The translations under genes were made by a program, and so were the position numbers. A stretch of 64,000 nt of DNA from Asaia prunellae JCM 25354 (GTDB taxonomy: Bacteria; Pseudomonadota; Alphaproteobacteria; Acetobacterales; Acetobacteraceae). The notes beneath the pieces were generated by a model that saw only the letters and a program-made list of their open reading frames with translations, was not told the origin of the DNA and did no database searches. The first letter of the stretch is position 1; the number at the start of each line of letters is the position of its first letter. Shown here one piece after another: positions 1-9,933 of the stretch. The stretch spans positions 62,001-126,000 of the forward strand of contig NZ_BAJV01000003.1 in assembly GCF_000613885.1 (NCBI RefSeq). The letters are read 5' to 3'.

Positions 1-1421
1 ACCATGGCGGGGAGCAAGTTGCGGTGTGGGGAAACCAGCCAGATGGGCGGGGCTTCCATCGCGGGCTGCAAGGATGGTGGCGATCTGTTCGGACAGATCA
101 TGCAGTCCGGCGGCGGCGGCGACGAGCTGAACCGAATGACAGAGCGCCGTGTCCGATGTGATATCTGGCCACATCCGACGCAACAGAGCCTCAGCGCGTG
201 ATGTTTCACCAATCTGTAGCAGGGCAAAAAGACGCCGTCCCTGAGGTGTTGCCGCGACAGCTTCGACATCGATCTCGCCCATGACCGGAATAGGATTCTG
301 GAGCTCGACCGTATCGTCATTCGACAGACCATCACGCATGGTATCCTGTCGGGCGTCTGATGCCGGTGGCATGCCTGCATGATGCAACCCAAGCATCTGA
401 CGCGCGAGAATGCCGTAAAAAGTGCCGGGTTCAGCAGCAGCACGCTGTAACCAGGAGGTTGTCAGCGTCGAGACGTTGCCAATATGGCGATGAGCACGTG
501 CTGCCCAGTAGGATGCTGCCGCACGCAATTCGTTTGTGGTTGTGCCTGCGCGCGAGGCCTGTTCGAAAGAAGTGAGCGCTTCATGCAGGGCTCCCTGACG
601 CCAGGCTGCAAGTCCGGCGACATAGCTGCATAGCCGAGTTGATGTTTGCTCTGTTCGAAACCGTTTCGCGCTGTCTGAAGCGCAAAAGCGGTTTCACCCG
701 CGCTAAGCATGCCAAGAGCGATCTCGGATTTGAGCTGGGCGGCATAAAGTGGCGTCATGCCAGGCGTCGAATCGACCAGTTTGACGGCGCTTTGCCCCCC
801 CTTGAGGCCCCAGGAAAGACGTTCACTGATGGTGTGATCAAGAAGGGGATTACGGTTGAGGATGTGAGCCAGAGGATCCGGAGAGACTGCCGTGCTGTTT
901 GAGGAGGTATCCGATGGTGCAAGTGGTGTCGGAAAGCCTTGCGGTGTCACGCTACCTTTTGGGCTGAGTGAGATGAGCAGGGACTGGATGGCACTGGCGT
1001 CGGCCAGGCTTGAAAAGGTCTTGAGCCAGAGACGCAGCTGCACCGGTTCAGGGCGATAGGCAGGGTTCAGATAGCGCTCAGCCAGCAGATCACCCATCAG
1101 CACGTTGTCGTGGGCGGCGCGTGAGCGCGCAATCGCGATCTCGAAATCACCCGCACGCTGGGCGCGAAAAGCCTGTTTCAGAAGCGCGGCATCTGAAGCG
1201 GAAAGAGGATGGGGGAGACCATTCGGACCACCAGGCGCAGAAGAACGCGGCGTTGCAAACGCCGTTTCCTCACTCTGGCTGTTGTCATGGTCAGCAGGGT
1301 TAAGCGTCGATCTGCTTTCCTGGGCACGAAGCGGATTGAACGTCGCTCCCGCCACAAGCAAGGCGCACAGCATCAAAGCACGGGCGCTGTTACTCGACGC
1401 GAAATAAGAAATTCCTCGCAT
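1..1421 (-). CDS. Soluble lytic murein transglycosylase, helical part only (frameshifted, cut at window edge)
   Basis: Resembles the alpha-superhelical N-terminal part of Slt-type lytic transglycosylases, periplasmic enzymes that cleave peptidoglycan between MurNAc and GlcNAc. The chosen ATG at 1421 gives a signal peptide (hydrophobic ALMLCALLVAGATF, cleavage near LRA-Q). Helical repeats follow, ending in GFPTPQLAPRHG at the window edge, where the catalytic SLT domain would begin; the catalytic Glu is therefore not visible. One base appears lost near 626: the reading changes from HQLGYAA to YVAGLAAWRQG in another frame, and the second frame stays open to the edge. Family assignment is inferred from repeat style and length, without the catalytic domain. 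Confidence 0.65.
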
Positions 1422-1591
1422 GGTGGAGATGCTGGTAGCTTCCCTTGCCTGATAAAGCAAGAGTGGCCAAAAGGTCACACCAGAGGAGTTCGCTATTCTA
1501 AGATCGTTTAACGAATTCTACCAGAGGGATAACACCAAAAAACCGCATTTTCCGGGCCGGAAATCGTTTTTTTTCAAAGGTTTTGCAACTG

Positions 1592-2387
1592 TCAACCACC
1601 AGACCCGGATTCGAGGGTTTCAGCAAGAAAAACGAGGTCTTTCCACATCTCGCGACGCGCTCTTGCGCTTGATACGAGCTGCTGCGGATGCTGCATGACA
1701 AGGGTTTCTGTACAAATCCCTTCCTCGAGTCGCAGCGGGTGCCAGCTTCCGCGCGAGCGGGCAATGCTCGCCTGTTCATCCATCAGCATCCGCAAGGGGG
1801 TCAGGCCAAACAGGATCAGACGTTCCGGACGTGCCTTGATGATCGCCGCAACAAGCAGATGGCGACATTCGCGTATTTCGATCAGCGAGACGGCGCGTCC
1901 TCCCGGCGGGCGCCACGGCAGGCAGGTGCCTGCGATAGGCAGGCGCGATCCAGCCCGATGCTTGGCAGGATCATGTCCAGCAGACGCCCGGTTTCTCCAG
2001 CGAAGACCTCGCCGGAACGATCCTCATCAGCGTCAGGCGCGTCCCCGATGAGCATGAGTTTTGCACCAGGTACGATATGTGGCCGCACACTGGCTGAAGC
2101 CGTGCGGGCAAGCGCGGAATCGGGAAAGCGTTCCACCCCCCAGGCCTGTGCTGCCTCGGGGTCGATAGCTGCCGGGCGCGCCTGTAATGGCGATTGTGCG
2201 TCCTGTCTGTGAGGCAGGGAACGGACAGGGCGCTGGGTCTGCCGGAGCGGGGATATGGCAAGGCTTGCCGCACGATCCAGTCTGTGCGGGGCTGTTTCGT
2301 CAAGCGCACAATCCACCCCCAATCCCGATAAAGGTCCAGCAGGGCAAGTATCTCGGAACGGTCCTGACCGGAGAGGGAAAGTGACAT
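1592..2387 (-). CDS. Uracil-DNA glycosylase family protein (two frameshifts)
   Basis: Family 4/5-like uracil-DNA glycosylase, which removes uracil from DNA in base excision repair. Start ATG 2387 follows an AAGAG-type ribosome site. Visible blocks are LMLIGDAPDADEDRSG (the GEAPGxxED-like motif I), RLLDMIL, LPWRPPGGR (the WRPPGNR block), ERLILFGLTPLRML and a C-terminal HPQQL. Two single-base losses, near 2318 and near 1942, break the frame; correcting both gives one protein of about 265 residues. The N-terminal cysteines that help bind the iron-sulfur cluster in family 4 are not evident, so the exact family is uncertain. It diverges from the TPR gene 51 bases away. Confidence 0.7.
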
Positions 2388-2438
2388 GATCTCTTATCAG
2401 TTTGGTGTCTGAACGGGTTCAGTCTAGATTGTCATACG

Positions 2439-4244
2439 ATGCAAACCAAGCGCTCTCCGTTCCGGCTCGTTCTTCTCATCTGCCTGGCCTCTGTTACCAG
2501 TGCGTCAGCTGCCGGGACGAAAGGCAATCCTGGCCAGAATGTACCCGTTCCGAGCGCCGCCGATTATTCACTGACGGGGAGTCTGCTCGGTAGTATCGTC
2601 TCCGTGCAGCGCAATAATGTAAGTGATGCCGATCATGCTTTGTATGAGGCTGTGACGCAGGGTTATCACGATCCGGAATTCATTCTGATGGCGTTACGCT
2701 ATGCGGCGATGGATGCCGGGATGGAATCGGCCGCGCGTGCGCGCGTTCTGGCGAAGATGATGCCGCAACAGAATCTGGCCCGTATCATTTTGGGCACGGC
2801 AGCATTTCGCGACCGGCAGTGGAAAACGGCTGAAGCCTATTTTTCCCTTCACAGCAAGGAGCCGGAAGGCCTGTTGCGTATGGCGGGTCAGGGGTTGCGT
2901 GACTGGTGTCACTATGGCGCCAACCCGGCCAACGGTCAGGAAGATCCTGTTGCGTCTGGTCCGGGTGCTATCGATCCTGTGACTTATCTTGCCTTGTTGC
3001 AACAGGCCCGGATTGCGTCACTGCGTAACGAAGCACGCACGGATACCCTGTTTTCCGCGCTTGATCGCAATGCGGCCACCATACCGTCCTTGCTGCGTAT
3101 GCAGACCCTGCAGTTTGAAGCCGACTGGCTTGCGTTTCGCGATCACAAGGCGGAGGCCCAACGGAAACTCGGGAATATTGCTGCAATCCTTCCTGCTTTC
3201 CAGCTTGTGGCAGCACGTCTTGAACCTGAAAAGATTGGCACGGGTTTTTCTCCTGCCCAGGGACTGGCAGAGTTCTATATTGGCGTAACGTCTCTTCTGG
3301 GAGATACGACCTCGCATGATGGTGCCGCCAGTTCATCCCCGGATCAGAGCGAGGACAAGCTCAAGGATCTTCGTCAGCTCAAGATCCTTCTTTTGCGGCA
3401 GGCGCTTTTTCTTCGTCCTGATCTGACCCTGGGCAAGATCCTGCTGGCAGAAGAGCTGCGCAACGACGGTCAGCTCGACATGGCGCAAATGGCGCTCGAT
3501 AATGTGGCAGACAACGACCCGCTCGCGTCACTTTCCGATCATGCCCAGGCACAGATCGCGCTCAAGCGTCATGATCTGAAGGCGGCACTTCATGCTCTGG
3601 AACGTGTGGTCAAGGCCAATCCGGATAATGCTGATATCCTGAACGAGCTCGGTTCCGTGCAGGATCAGCTTGGTCAGTCCGAAGCGGCGGTCGACACCTA
3701 TACAAGGGCACTCAATCAGGTCAGTGTCATGGAGGCGCGCGTCTGGCCTCTTCTCCTAGGTCGTGCGATTGCTTGGGATCATCTCAAACGCCGCGACAAG
3801 GCCCAGGCCGATCTCGATCATGCTCTGGCTCTCGCGCCCTCCGAACCGGTCCTGCTCAATTATGCAGGATATTCGGATGTCGAACATAACGAGCGCCCCG
3901 CCCAGGCCCTGACTCTGCTGCGCCATGCCATGGATATGGCACCTGATGATGCGGAGATACGTGACAGCTATGCTTGGGCATTGCTCAAGCAGAATGGCGA
4001 TCTGGCACAGGCCCTTCCCTTGCTGCTTTCTGCCGTCAACGCGGCGCCTGCTGATGCAGAAATCGCCTATCACCTTGGTGTTGCCTACTGGTATCAGGGG
4101 CGTCAGCTTGAGGCGCGGGACCAATGGAGCCAGGCGCTCAATAACAAACCTGAGCCTGAGACGAAGGCCCTGATTGAAGCCGCGCTCGCTAACGGGCCCG
4201 ATCTGCCGGTCATGCGCGGACGTGCCATTCCTTCGCCCAGATGA
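2439..4244 (+). CDS. Exported tetratricopeptide-repeat protein
   Basis: A 601-residue protein with an N-terminal signal sequence (LVLLICLASVTSASA) and many TPR-like helical pairs, clearest in the C-terminal half (for example HALERVVKANPDNADILNELG and AEIAYHLGVAYWYQGRQLEA). TPR proteins scaffold other proteins; secretion suggests a periplasmic or outer-membrane assembly role. No catalytic motif is seen. Its stop overlaps the ispE start (ATGA), so the two are probably co-transcribed and translationally coupled. Exact function is not recognisable. Confidence 0.8.
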   Translation: MQTKRSPFRLVLLICLASVTSASAAGTKGNPGQNVPVPSAADYSLTGSLLGSIVSVQRNNVSDADHALYEAVTQGYHDPEFILMALRYAAMDAGMESAARARVLAKMMPQQNLARIILGTAAFRDRQWKTAEAYFSLHSKEPEGLLRMAGQGLRDWCHYGANPANGQEDPVASGPGAIDPVTYLALLQQARIASLRNEARTDTLFSALDRNAATIPSLLRMQTLQFEADWLAFRDHKAEAQRKLGNIAAILPAFQLVAARLEPEKIGTGFSPAQGLAEFYIGVTSLLGDTTSHDGAASSSPDQSEDKLKDLRQLKILLLRQALFLRPDLTLGKILLAEELRNDGQLDMAQMALDNVADNDPLASLSDHAQAQIALKRHDLKAALHALERVVKANPDNADILNELGSVQDQLGQSEAAVDTYTRALNQVSVMEARVWPLLLGRAIAWDHLKRRDKAQADLDHALALAPSEPVLLNYAGYSDVEHNERPAQALTLLRHAMDMAPDDAEIRDSYAWALLKQNGDLAQALPLLLSAVNAAPADAEIAYHLGVAYWYQGRQLEARDQWSQALNNKPEPETKALIEAALANGPDLPVMRGRAIPSPR

Positions 4245-5134
4245 GACAGAAGATGCTTCCTGATCGTTCCATGGCCCGCGCCAAGATCAATCTTTTCCTT
4301 CATGTTACCGCACGTCGTGATGACGGCTATCACGAGCTCGATTCTCTGGTTGTGTTCGCCGAAACAGCGGATGAACTCGCTCTTGCAGCGCCACGTCCGG
4401 CCGGGAGTGGTATGAGCCTCGAAATCGATGGTCCATTCGGCGCCGGACTTGAGGCTGGACCAGACAACCTCGTGTTGCGTGCGGCGGAGGGTTTGCGCAA
4501 GGTGGCATCTCTGCCCGAGGGCGCACCGGACTGGCAGATCCGCCTGACCAAGAACCTGCCCGTGGCCTCAGGAATTGGCGGGGGGTCGGCTGATGCGGCG
4601 GCTGCGTTACGTCTTCTGGCTGCGGCCTGGCAATGTGAGAACCTTGATCTTGCTCCGGTTGCTGCCGGGCTCGGGGCGGATGTGCCTGTCTGTCTCATGC
4701 AGAAAACACAACGTATGCAGGGAATAGGCGAGATCCTTGTTGCGGCTCCACGGCTTCCGCGCTGTGCGATGGTGCTGGTCAATCCGGGAATATCCGTACC
4801 GACACCGACCGTTTTTCGTGCCTGGAAAGAATCGGGCGCACCATTCCGTCCAGCAGCATCTCTGCCGGGCGGCTGGAACGATGTCGCCAGCATGGCGCAT
4901 GGTCTAAGATCAACTTCAAATGATCTGCAGGCTCCGGCGATTGCGCTCTATCCTGTGATCGGCGAAGTGCTGGACAGGCTCGAATATTCGCAAACCTGTC
5001 TTTTCGCCCGCATGAGCGGGTCAGGTGCGACCTGTTTTGGCCTTTATGCCGATCTCGATGAGGCACGTCATGCGGCGGAAAGTCTGCGGAGTCATGGCTG
5101 GTGGGCAGAAGCCGGCTGGATTCAGGAGGCATGA
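4241..5134 (+). CDS. ispE: 4-diphosphocytidyl-2-C-methyl-D-erythritol kinase
   Basis: IspE phosphorylates CDP-methylerythritol in the MEP pathway of isoprenoid precursor synthesis. The 297-residue protein has the GHMP-kinase layout: N-terminal ARAKINLFLHV, the ATP loop PVASGIGGGSADAAAALRLL near residue 107, and a C-terminal glycine loop RMSGSGATCFGLY. Length fits the family. The start used overlaps the upstream TPR stop; ATG 4253 or 4271 is also possible. The enzyme is normally essential, and no frame damage is seen here. Confidence 0.93.
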   Translation: MRQKMLPDRSMARAKINLFLHVTARRDDGYHELDSLVVFAETADELALAAPRPAGSGMSLEIDGPFGAGLEAGPDNLVLRAAEGLRKVASLPEGAPDWQIRLTKNLPVASGIGGGSADAAAALRLLAAAWQCENLDLAPVAAGLGADVPVCLMQKTQRMQGIGEILVAAPRLPRCAMVLVNPGISVPTPTVFRAWKESGAPFRPAASLPGGWNDVASMAHGLRSTSNDLQAPAIALYPVIGEVLDRLEYSQTCLFARMSGSGATCFGLYADLDEARHAAESLRSHGWWAEAGWIQEA

Positions 5135-5280
5135 AACCAGTCTTTGGGATATAATATCGTCCTGTCTTGTTTCAGGGAAAGTAATGACTCTGCCAGATCG
5201 CTTTGAGACCGGAGCTTTCCGGATGAATTTCTGCTTTGCAGGCTAATCCGGCAGATGGAATGCGAGGAAGGGGCTCGGCA

Positions 5281-5667
5281 ATGGGCGCAAGAATGCAGGT
5301 CATTCAGAAAGAGGATGGCAAGGGTGCAACGCTCCGCTTTCTTGAAGAAAGCGGGATAGAAGGCGAAATTGACCTGACACTGGCTCAGCTGAGCCAGCTG
5401 ATCAAAAGCCTGGGACAGGTGCGTTACGCTATCACGGCACATGAACCTCAGCCTTCGATTGCCAATGCCCCCTTTCTGCCGGTCTATAATACGAACTGGG
5501 CGCTCCAGATCGATGCTCTGACCGAGGGCTCGACTCTGGCGTTTCAGCATCCTGCCTATGGACCGATCGGGCTGGTTTTCGGGCCTGAAGATGCCGACAA
5601 ACTGGTCAAGGGACTCAAGCAGCACCGTGCGCTGATGGCTGCCAGCACATCCCGTCAGCCGAGCTGA
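5281..5667 (+). CDS. Conserved hypothetical protein
   Basis: A 128-residue soluble protein starting MGARMQVIQKEDGKGATL. ATG 5281 is preferred because AGGAAGG lies 10-16 bases upstream. It has alternating charged and hydrophobic segments (LTLAQLSQLIKSLGQVRYAI) and no signal peptide, membrane segment or known catalytic motif. I do not recognise the family. It lies 146 bases behind ispE on the same strand and converges with the SDR gene downstream. Confidence 0.6.
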   Translation: MGARMQVIQKEDGKGATLRFLEESGIEGEIDLTLAQLSQLIKSLGQVRYAITAHEPQPSIANAPFLPVYNTNWALQIDALTEGSTLAFQHPAYGPIGLVFGPEDADKLVKGLKQHRALMAASTSRQPS

Positions 5668-5761
5668 TCCCGGCCCACAGGATCTGTTCAAGGCTGATCA
5701 GGGTTTCCTCAGGTTGACGGGACGTGCTGGCAACAGGTCTCGCAGAGGCTCTGCAGTATAT

Positions 5762-6761
5762 CTATTTTCTGTGGCGCAGAAGAAGCCAGCCAAGAGCTCC
5801 CCCACAAAGGGACAACAGCATGGCGCCCGAGCCGATCCGGCGCGGCATGGTCAGCAGCAGTGGCTTGCGTCCTGTTTCGTGCAGAGGAATACCTTCATAC
5901 GGGCCGTGGGCAGCATAGGCGCCGGGAAGGCTTTCAGAAAGACTGTCGGTGTCGCTCTCTGCCTTGCCTGATGCGTATTGCGACGTGATGGCCTTTCTGG
6001 CGAGATACCGGTCACGCAGCGAAGGCGCAATGCCGTTGATCAGACTTGGCAGGATCGAGGTGGCGCCGACCCAGATATCGCGGTGATGGCCAAGGACTGC
6101 CTGACAGATTGCATGGGCAGCCACTTCGTTCGTAAATCCGCCCGCTGGGCTTGAGTGCGTGACCCGAACGGTTTCGACTCCAGCCAAGGCGTGGGGTATT
6201 GATCGAAGGGAGATGCACGATGGTCAGGTCAATGCGATCCGATAGCGCGCGGATTTCAGGACGTACACTGTCACAGAAGGCACTTATCGCGGCGTGGGCA
6301 CCGTTGATTGCTGCCTGCAGGGGCAGGCCACGCAGTGGATGGGCAAGGCCGAGATTGACAATAGTGCCGCTACCGCGACGGCGCATGCAGGCCAAGGCGG
6401 CTTGGGTGCCGAAAACCGAGCCAAGATAGGTGACATCCGTCACGCGTCTGAGTGTCTCGGCATCGAGCGACAGAACCGGCCCGATAGCGGCAACACCGGC
6501 TGCATTGATCCAGACAGTGATGGGGCCGAGCTCACGTTCCACGCGCTCGGCGGCATCGGAAACGGCTCTTGCATCTGAGACATCAACCGGCAGGATGAGC
6601 GTACGTATTGCGTTGGCTGCAAGTTCGTCTGCGGCATCCTGAAGACGCTGTTCATTGCGTCCGAGCAGGGCGATGTCAAAACCGTAGGATGCGAGCATAC
6701 GGACCGTGGCGCGCCCGATACCGGCTCCGGCGCCTGTGACGACGGCAATCTGGTTGGGCAT
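5762..6761 (-). CDS. Short-chain dehydrogenase-like protein with degenerate active site and C-terminal membrane segment (frameshifted)
   Basis: SDR fold: the N-terminus has the nucleotide-binding VVTGAGAGIGRA and a central INAAGVAAIG block (usual NNAG). Where the family carries a catalytic Ser and a YxxxK pair, the sequence reads NLGLAHPLRGLPLQAAINGA, so Ser, Tyr and Lys all appear replaced. A frameshift near 6128 (one base gained or two lost) separates KPSGRIYE from EVAAHAICQAV. The tail holds a hydrophobic segment (GAMLLSLCGGALGWLLL) followed by basic RHRK, suggesting membrane anchoring. Start ATG 6761. It is probably a non-enzymatic or altered SDR, though the cofactor site looks intact. 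The YqaA-family gene lies just upstream on the same strand. Confidence 0.72.
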
Positions 6762-6781
6762 GGCAGCAATCCTTACACGGT

Positions 6782-7360
6782 CTACAAAAGGGTCACTGCG
6801 AGAATGCCAGCGATGATCAGAAAGAGAAAGCCCGCCATGACAAGTGTCAGACGACGTTCGATAAAGTCCTTGATAGGCGGTCCATAGAACCAGAGCAGAG
6901 TCGCCACCAGAAAGAAACGCGCGCCACGTGTGACGAGGCTTGCTGCCAGAAAAGGCAGGATGCTGAAATGAGCTGCGCCGGCGGCGATGGTCACGATCTT
7001 GAACGGGATCGGTGTCAGCCCTTTGAGCAGGATGATCATTACTCCGTATTGCCGGAATTTTTCCTGTAATGCTGTCAGGCTGTGTTCTGCATGATAGAAA
7101 TGTACGATTGGCATGGCGACGTGTTGAAGCAGAACAGCACCGATCACCCAGCCAAGCAAGGCGCCTGTTACCGAACCCGCAGTGCAGATCGCAGCCAGTA
7201 AAAAGGCGCGCTGACGCGCGGCCAGTACCATCGGGATCAGCATCAGATCGACAGGAATCGGGAAGAACGAGGCCTCTGCGAAAGCAACGGCGAAAAGCCA
7301 CCACCCTGCGTAAGGCGAAGCCGCCAGAGCGAGTGTGCGACGATAGAGCGGTTGAAACAC
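6782..7360 (-). CDS. YqaA-family (SNARE-associated/VTT domain) inner-membrane protein
   Basis: A 192-residue integral membrane protein of the DedA/VTT superfamily, YqaA branch. Characteristic features are AFAEASFFPIPVDLML near the N-terminus, the internal LKGLTPIPFKIVTIAAG motif and several hydrophobic helices through the length. DedA-superfamily proteins are linked to lipid-carrier flipping and envelope homeostasis; the job of the YqaA branch is unproven. The SDR gene starts 20 bases downstream on the same strand, so co-transcription is likely. Confidence 0.82.
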   Translation of the reverse strand: MFQPLYRRTLALAASPYAGWWLFAVAFAEASFFPIPVDLMLIPMVLAARQRAFLLAAICTAGSVTGALLGWVIGAVLLQHVAMPIVHFYHAEHSLTALQEKFRQYGVMIILLKGLTPIPFKIVTIAAGAAHFSILPFLAASLVTRGARFFLVATLLWFYGPPIKDFIERRLTLVMAGFLFLIIAGILAVTLL

Positions 7361-7408
7361 GAGAAGCCTCCGGTAATCGGGAGACCCGTCAATGACCCAA
7401 GCCGTGCC

Positions 7409-7735
7409 TTATGTCGAGCGTGGGCCCCAGAGAATCAGCGCTGCGCCACAAAGGCAGATTGCGGCACCAATCAGTTCCCAGCGGTCAGGGCTTCGTCCTT
7501 CGAACAGACGCATCCAGATCAGGGATGCCGTGATGTAGACCCCGCCATAGGCCGCATAAGCCCGACCTGCGCTGTCACTGTCGATGCGCGTCAAAATGAG
7601 AGCGAAAAGCGTCAGGCTTAACAGACCGGGTAAAAGCCACCAGACCGATCGATCAAGACGTAGCCACGCCCAGAAAGCGAAACAGCCGGCGATTTCTGCA
7701 AACCCGGCAGCAATATAGAATAGAAGAGTCAGCAT
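7409..7735 (-). CDS. YnfA family (UPF0060) small membrane protein
   Basis: A 108-residue protein with four hydrophobic helices. Its order and length match UPF0060/Ynf[37 protein letters not shown] and a final [10 protein letters not shown]. The family is distantly related to small multidrug-resistance transporters and its function is not settled. It stands upstream of the YqaA gene on the same strand with a 48-base gap and may head that operon. Confidence 0.88.
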   Translation of the reverse strand: MLTLLFYIAAGFAEIAGCFAFWAWLRLDRSVWWLLPGLLSLTLFALILTRIDSDSAGRAYAAYGGVYITASLIWMRLFEGRSPDRWELIGAAICLCGAALILWGPRST

Positions 7736-8089
7736 GACAGGGTCCGGAATTGAGCTGGGAATGTGGGCATGGGACCATAATCACATCGTCATGGCTATTG
7801 GTGTCGGATGAGATGTCAGCGAGGAATCCCGAGAGGTCTGTCTCTTGCAGTGTGGTGAGGCAGGTTGAATTCTCGCAAAGATGTAGAAACAAGGCTTGAA
7901 TCACGCGAGATCAGGATTGCCGATTATATCGGGAAGGTATTCTGAAAGCCGCAAACAAGATCGATCATTGCTTTATGAGGCGTTCTGTATAAAACACGGA
8001 TAAATCGTTGAATGCGTTGAGGTTGTTTTTAATAACGATATTTGATCGTTTAATACTTCGCCTTGCGCCATAAACCGGGTGTCCGTCTC
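7736..8089. other. Divergent intergenic region between ynfA-like gene and metQ
   Basis: A 354-base AT-richer stretch between divergently transcribed genes. No convincing protein gene or RNA gene was seen. It should hold promoters in both directions. The metQ-proximal part contains repeated ATCGTT/AACGAT hexamers, listed separately. I looked for a SAM riboswitch because the downstream genes import methionine and recognised none. Confidence 0.5.
8034..8050 (+). promoter_or_regulatory. Inverted repeat, candidate operator upstream of metQNI
   Basis: AACGAT, five bases, then ATCGTT form a perfect 6-bp inverted repeat ending 40 bases before the metQ start. A further ATCGTT lies about 30 bases upstream at 8003. 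The position fits repressor or activator control of methionine uptake; the binding protein is unknown. Confidence 0.3.
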
Positions 8090-8905
8090 ATGTCCTTCGC
8101 TTCGCTACCGCGTCGTACAGTGTTGTCCACGCTCCTTGCTGCGCCTCTGGCATTGGGCTTGCGCTCGGCCAGGGCTGCCGACAAACCCATTCGCGTTGGT
8201 ATCATGGCAGGTGAGGACGAGGATATCTGGCGTCTGGTCAGCCAGAATGCCCAGAAAGCCGGTCTGACGCTGAAGATTGTCACCTTCTCGGATTATTCGA
8301 CACCGGACGAGGCGCTTGCCTCCCATGATCTCGATGCCAATTCCTTTCAGCATATGCCATTTCTGAAAGCCCAGAACGATGCGCACGGGTTCAGGATTGT
8401 ACCGGTAGGCAATACCTATGTTGCGCCAATCGGTCTCTATTCGCGCAAATGGAAGACGCTTGCCACTCTGCCTGAAGGCGCAGTTATCGGGGTCCCGAAC
8501 GATCCCAGTAATGAAGGACGTGCGCTTCTGTTGCTCCAGACACTTGGCTTCATCAAGCTCTCGTCATCAGCCGGTCTGTTGCCCACGCCACTCGATATTA
8601 CGGAAAATCCGCACAACTTCACGATACGTGAGCTTGATGCCGGTGTGGTCGGTCGTGCACTACCCGATCTCGATGCTGCTGTGATCAATACCGACTGGGC
8701 ACACAAGGCGGGTATTGATGTTGTTCATGAGCGTCTGGCGCGAGAAGGGGTAAAGGATAACCCCTATATCTGCGTGATAGCGGTCAATAGCGACGATGCC
8801 CAGGCCTCCTGGGTCAAGCCGCTAGTCAGTGCTTACCAGCAGCCGAATATCCGTCAGGCCCTGATTGATGTTTATGCCAATACAGTGATCCCTGCGTTTT
8901 CATGA
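8090..8905 (+). CDS. metQ: Methionine ABC transporter, substrate-binding protein
   Basis: MetQ/NlpA-type periplasmic binding protein that captures methionine for the MetNI permease. ATG 8090 is chosen over an upstream TTG because it begins a clean export signal (RRTVLSTLLAAPLALGLRSARA, with a twin-Arg start). Family blocks include IRVGIMAGEDEDIW, the HDLDANSFQHMPFL element and the LDAAVINTDWA segment near the end. No lipobox Cys is evident, so it is probably a soluble periplasmic protein. The stop overlaps the metN start (ATGA), giving the order metQ-metN-metI. Confidence 0.9.
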   Translation: MSFASLPRRTVLSTLLAAPLALGLRSARAADKPIRVGIMAGEDEDIWRLVSQNAQKAGLTLKIVTFSDYSTPDEALASHDLDANSFQHMPFLKAQNDAHGFRIVPVGNTYVAPIGLYSRKWKTLATLPEGAVIGVPNDPSNEGRALLLLQTLGFIKLSSSAGLLPTPLDITENPHNFTIRELDAGVVGRALPDLDAAVINTDWAHKAGIDVVHERLAREGVKDNPYICVIAVNSDDAQASWVKPLVSAYQQPNIRQALIDVYANTVIPAFS

Positions 8906-9933
8906 GTCTTCTTGACGTTTCAGGTCTGTCGTGTCGCTTCGGATCGCAGACGGCGCTGAGCGATATCAGTTTTCAGGTCGACAAGGGCGAGATCATTGGC
9001 GTGATCGGGAGTTCGGGAGCGGGAAAATCCACGCTTCTGCGTTGTCTTTGTGCACTTGAACGCCCGACAGAAGGTCAGATTCTGCTTGAGGGGGCTGATC
9101 TTACGCAGCTGACCGAGAGAGAGCTGGTTGCTGCCAGGCGCAAGGTCGGGCTCGTCTTTCAGCATTTCAATCTTCTGAATTCGCGCTCTGTAGCTGCCAA
9201 TATTGCCCTGCCGCTTGAAATTGCCGGCTGGGCTGGAGGCCGGATTACCGAGCGCGTTGAGGAGTTGCTGACCCTTGTCGGGCTTGAAAGCCACGGTTAC
9301 AAGCGCCCGTCCCAGCTCTCGGGTGGTCAGAAGCAGCGTGTCGGTATTGCGCGCGCCATAGCCAATTCTCCATCGCTTCTTCTTTGCGATGAAGCAACCT
9401 CCGCACTCGATCCCCACACGACAACCTCCATTCTTGATCTGTTGGTTGACATCAACCGCTCGCTGGGTCTGACCATCATTCTCATCACGCATGAGATGGA
9501 AGTCGTGCGTCGTTTTGCCCATCGTGTCCTTGTACTGGATCATGGCGCACTGATCGAAAACGGCAGTATGGCTACGCTAATGCGTGACAGTCGAGGGGAT
9601 CCGAGACTCGAGAGGCTACTGGCAGATACGCGACCCTCTCTGCCTGACACGCTCAGAAGCCAGCTCAGCACCGTCCCTCTTCCTGATGGTCTCACACTTG
9701 TCCGTGTCGTGCTTGGACCTCAGGCAGCAAAAACGCCTTTCCTCTCTGTTCTGACAAGGCGCTTCGATCAGGCAATCACCCTGATACAGGGGGGTACGCT
9801 TGCCTGCGGAAGCGAGCTTCTGACTGACATGATTCTGGGCTTTTCCGAGCCGCTTTCCGAGCCGCTCATTTCGTTTCTTGAACAGGAAACCCATGTGACG
9901 GAGGTGCTCGGCTATGTACCGGCTGATCACTAG
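8902..9933 (+). CDS. metN: Methionine ABC transporter, ATP-binding protein
   Basis: A 343-residue ABC ATPase that energises methionine import. It has Walker A GSSGAGKST (about residues 35-43), Q-loop VFQHFN, signature LSGGQKQRVGIARA, Walker B LLLCDEATSALDP and switch His in ITHEMEV. A C-terminal extension of about 90 residues fits the NIL domain that senses methionine and causes trans-inhibition in the family. It overlaps metQ by four bases and metI by 20. Confidence 0.94.
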   Translation: MSLLDVSGLSCRFGSQTALSDISFQVDKGEIIGVIGSSGAGKSTLLRCLCALERPTEGQILLEGADLTQLTERELVAARRKVGLVFQHFNLLNSRSVAANIALPLEIAGWAGGRITERVEELLTLVGLESHGYKRPSQLSGGQKQRVGIARAIANSPSLLLCDEATSALDPHTTTSILDLLVDINRSLGLTIILITHEMEVVRRFAHRVLVLDHGALIENGSMATLMRDSRGDPRLERLLADTRPSLPDTLRSQLSTVPLPDGLTLVRVVLGPQAAKTPFLSVLTRRFDQAITLIQGGTLACGSELLTDMILGFSEPLSEPLISFLEQETHVTEVLGYVPADH

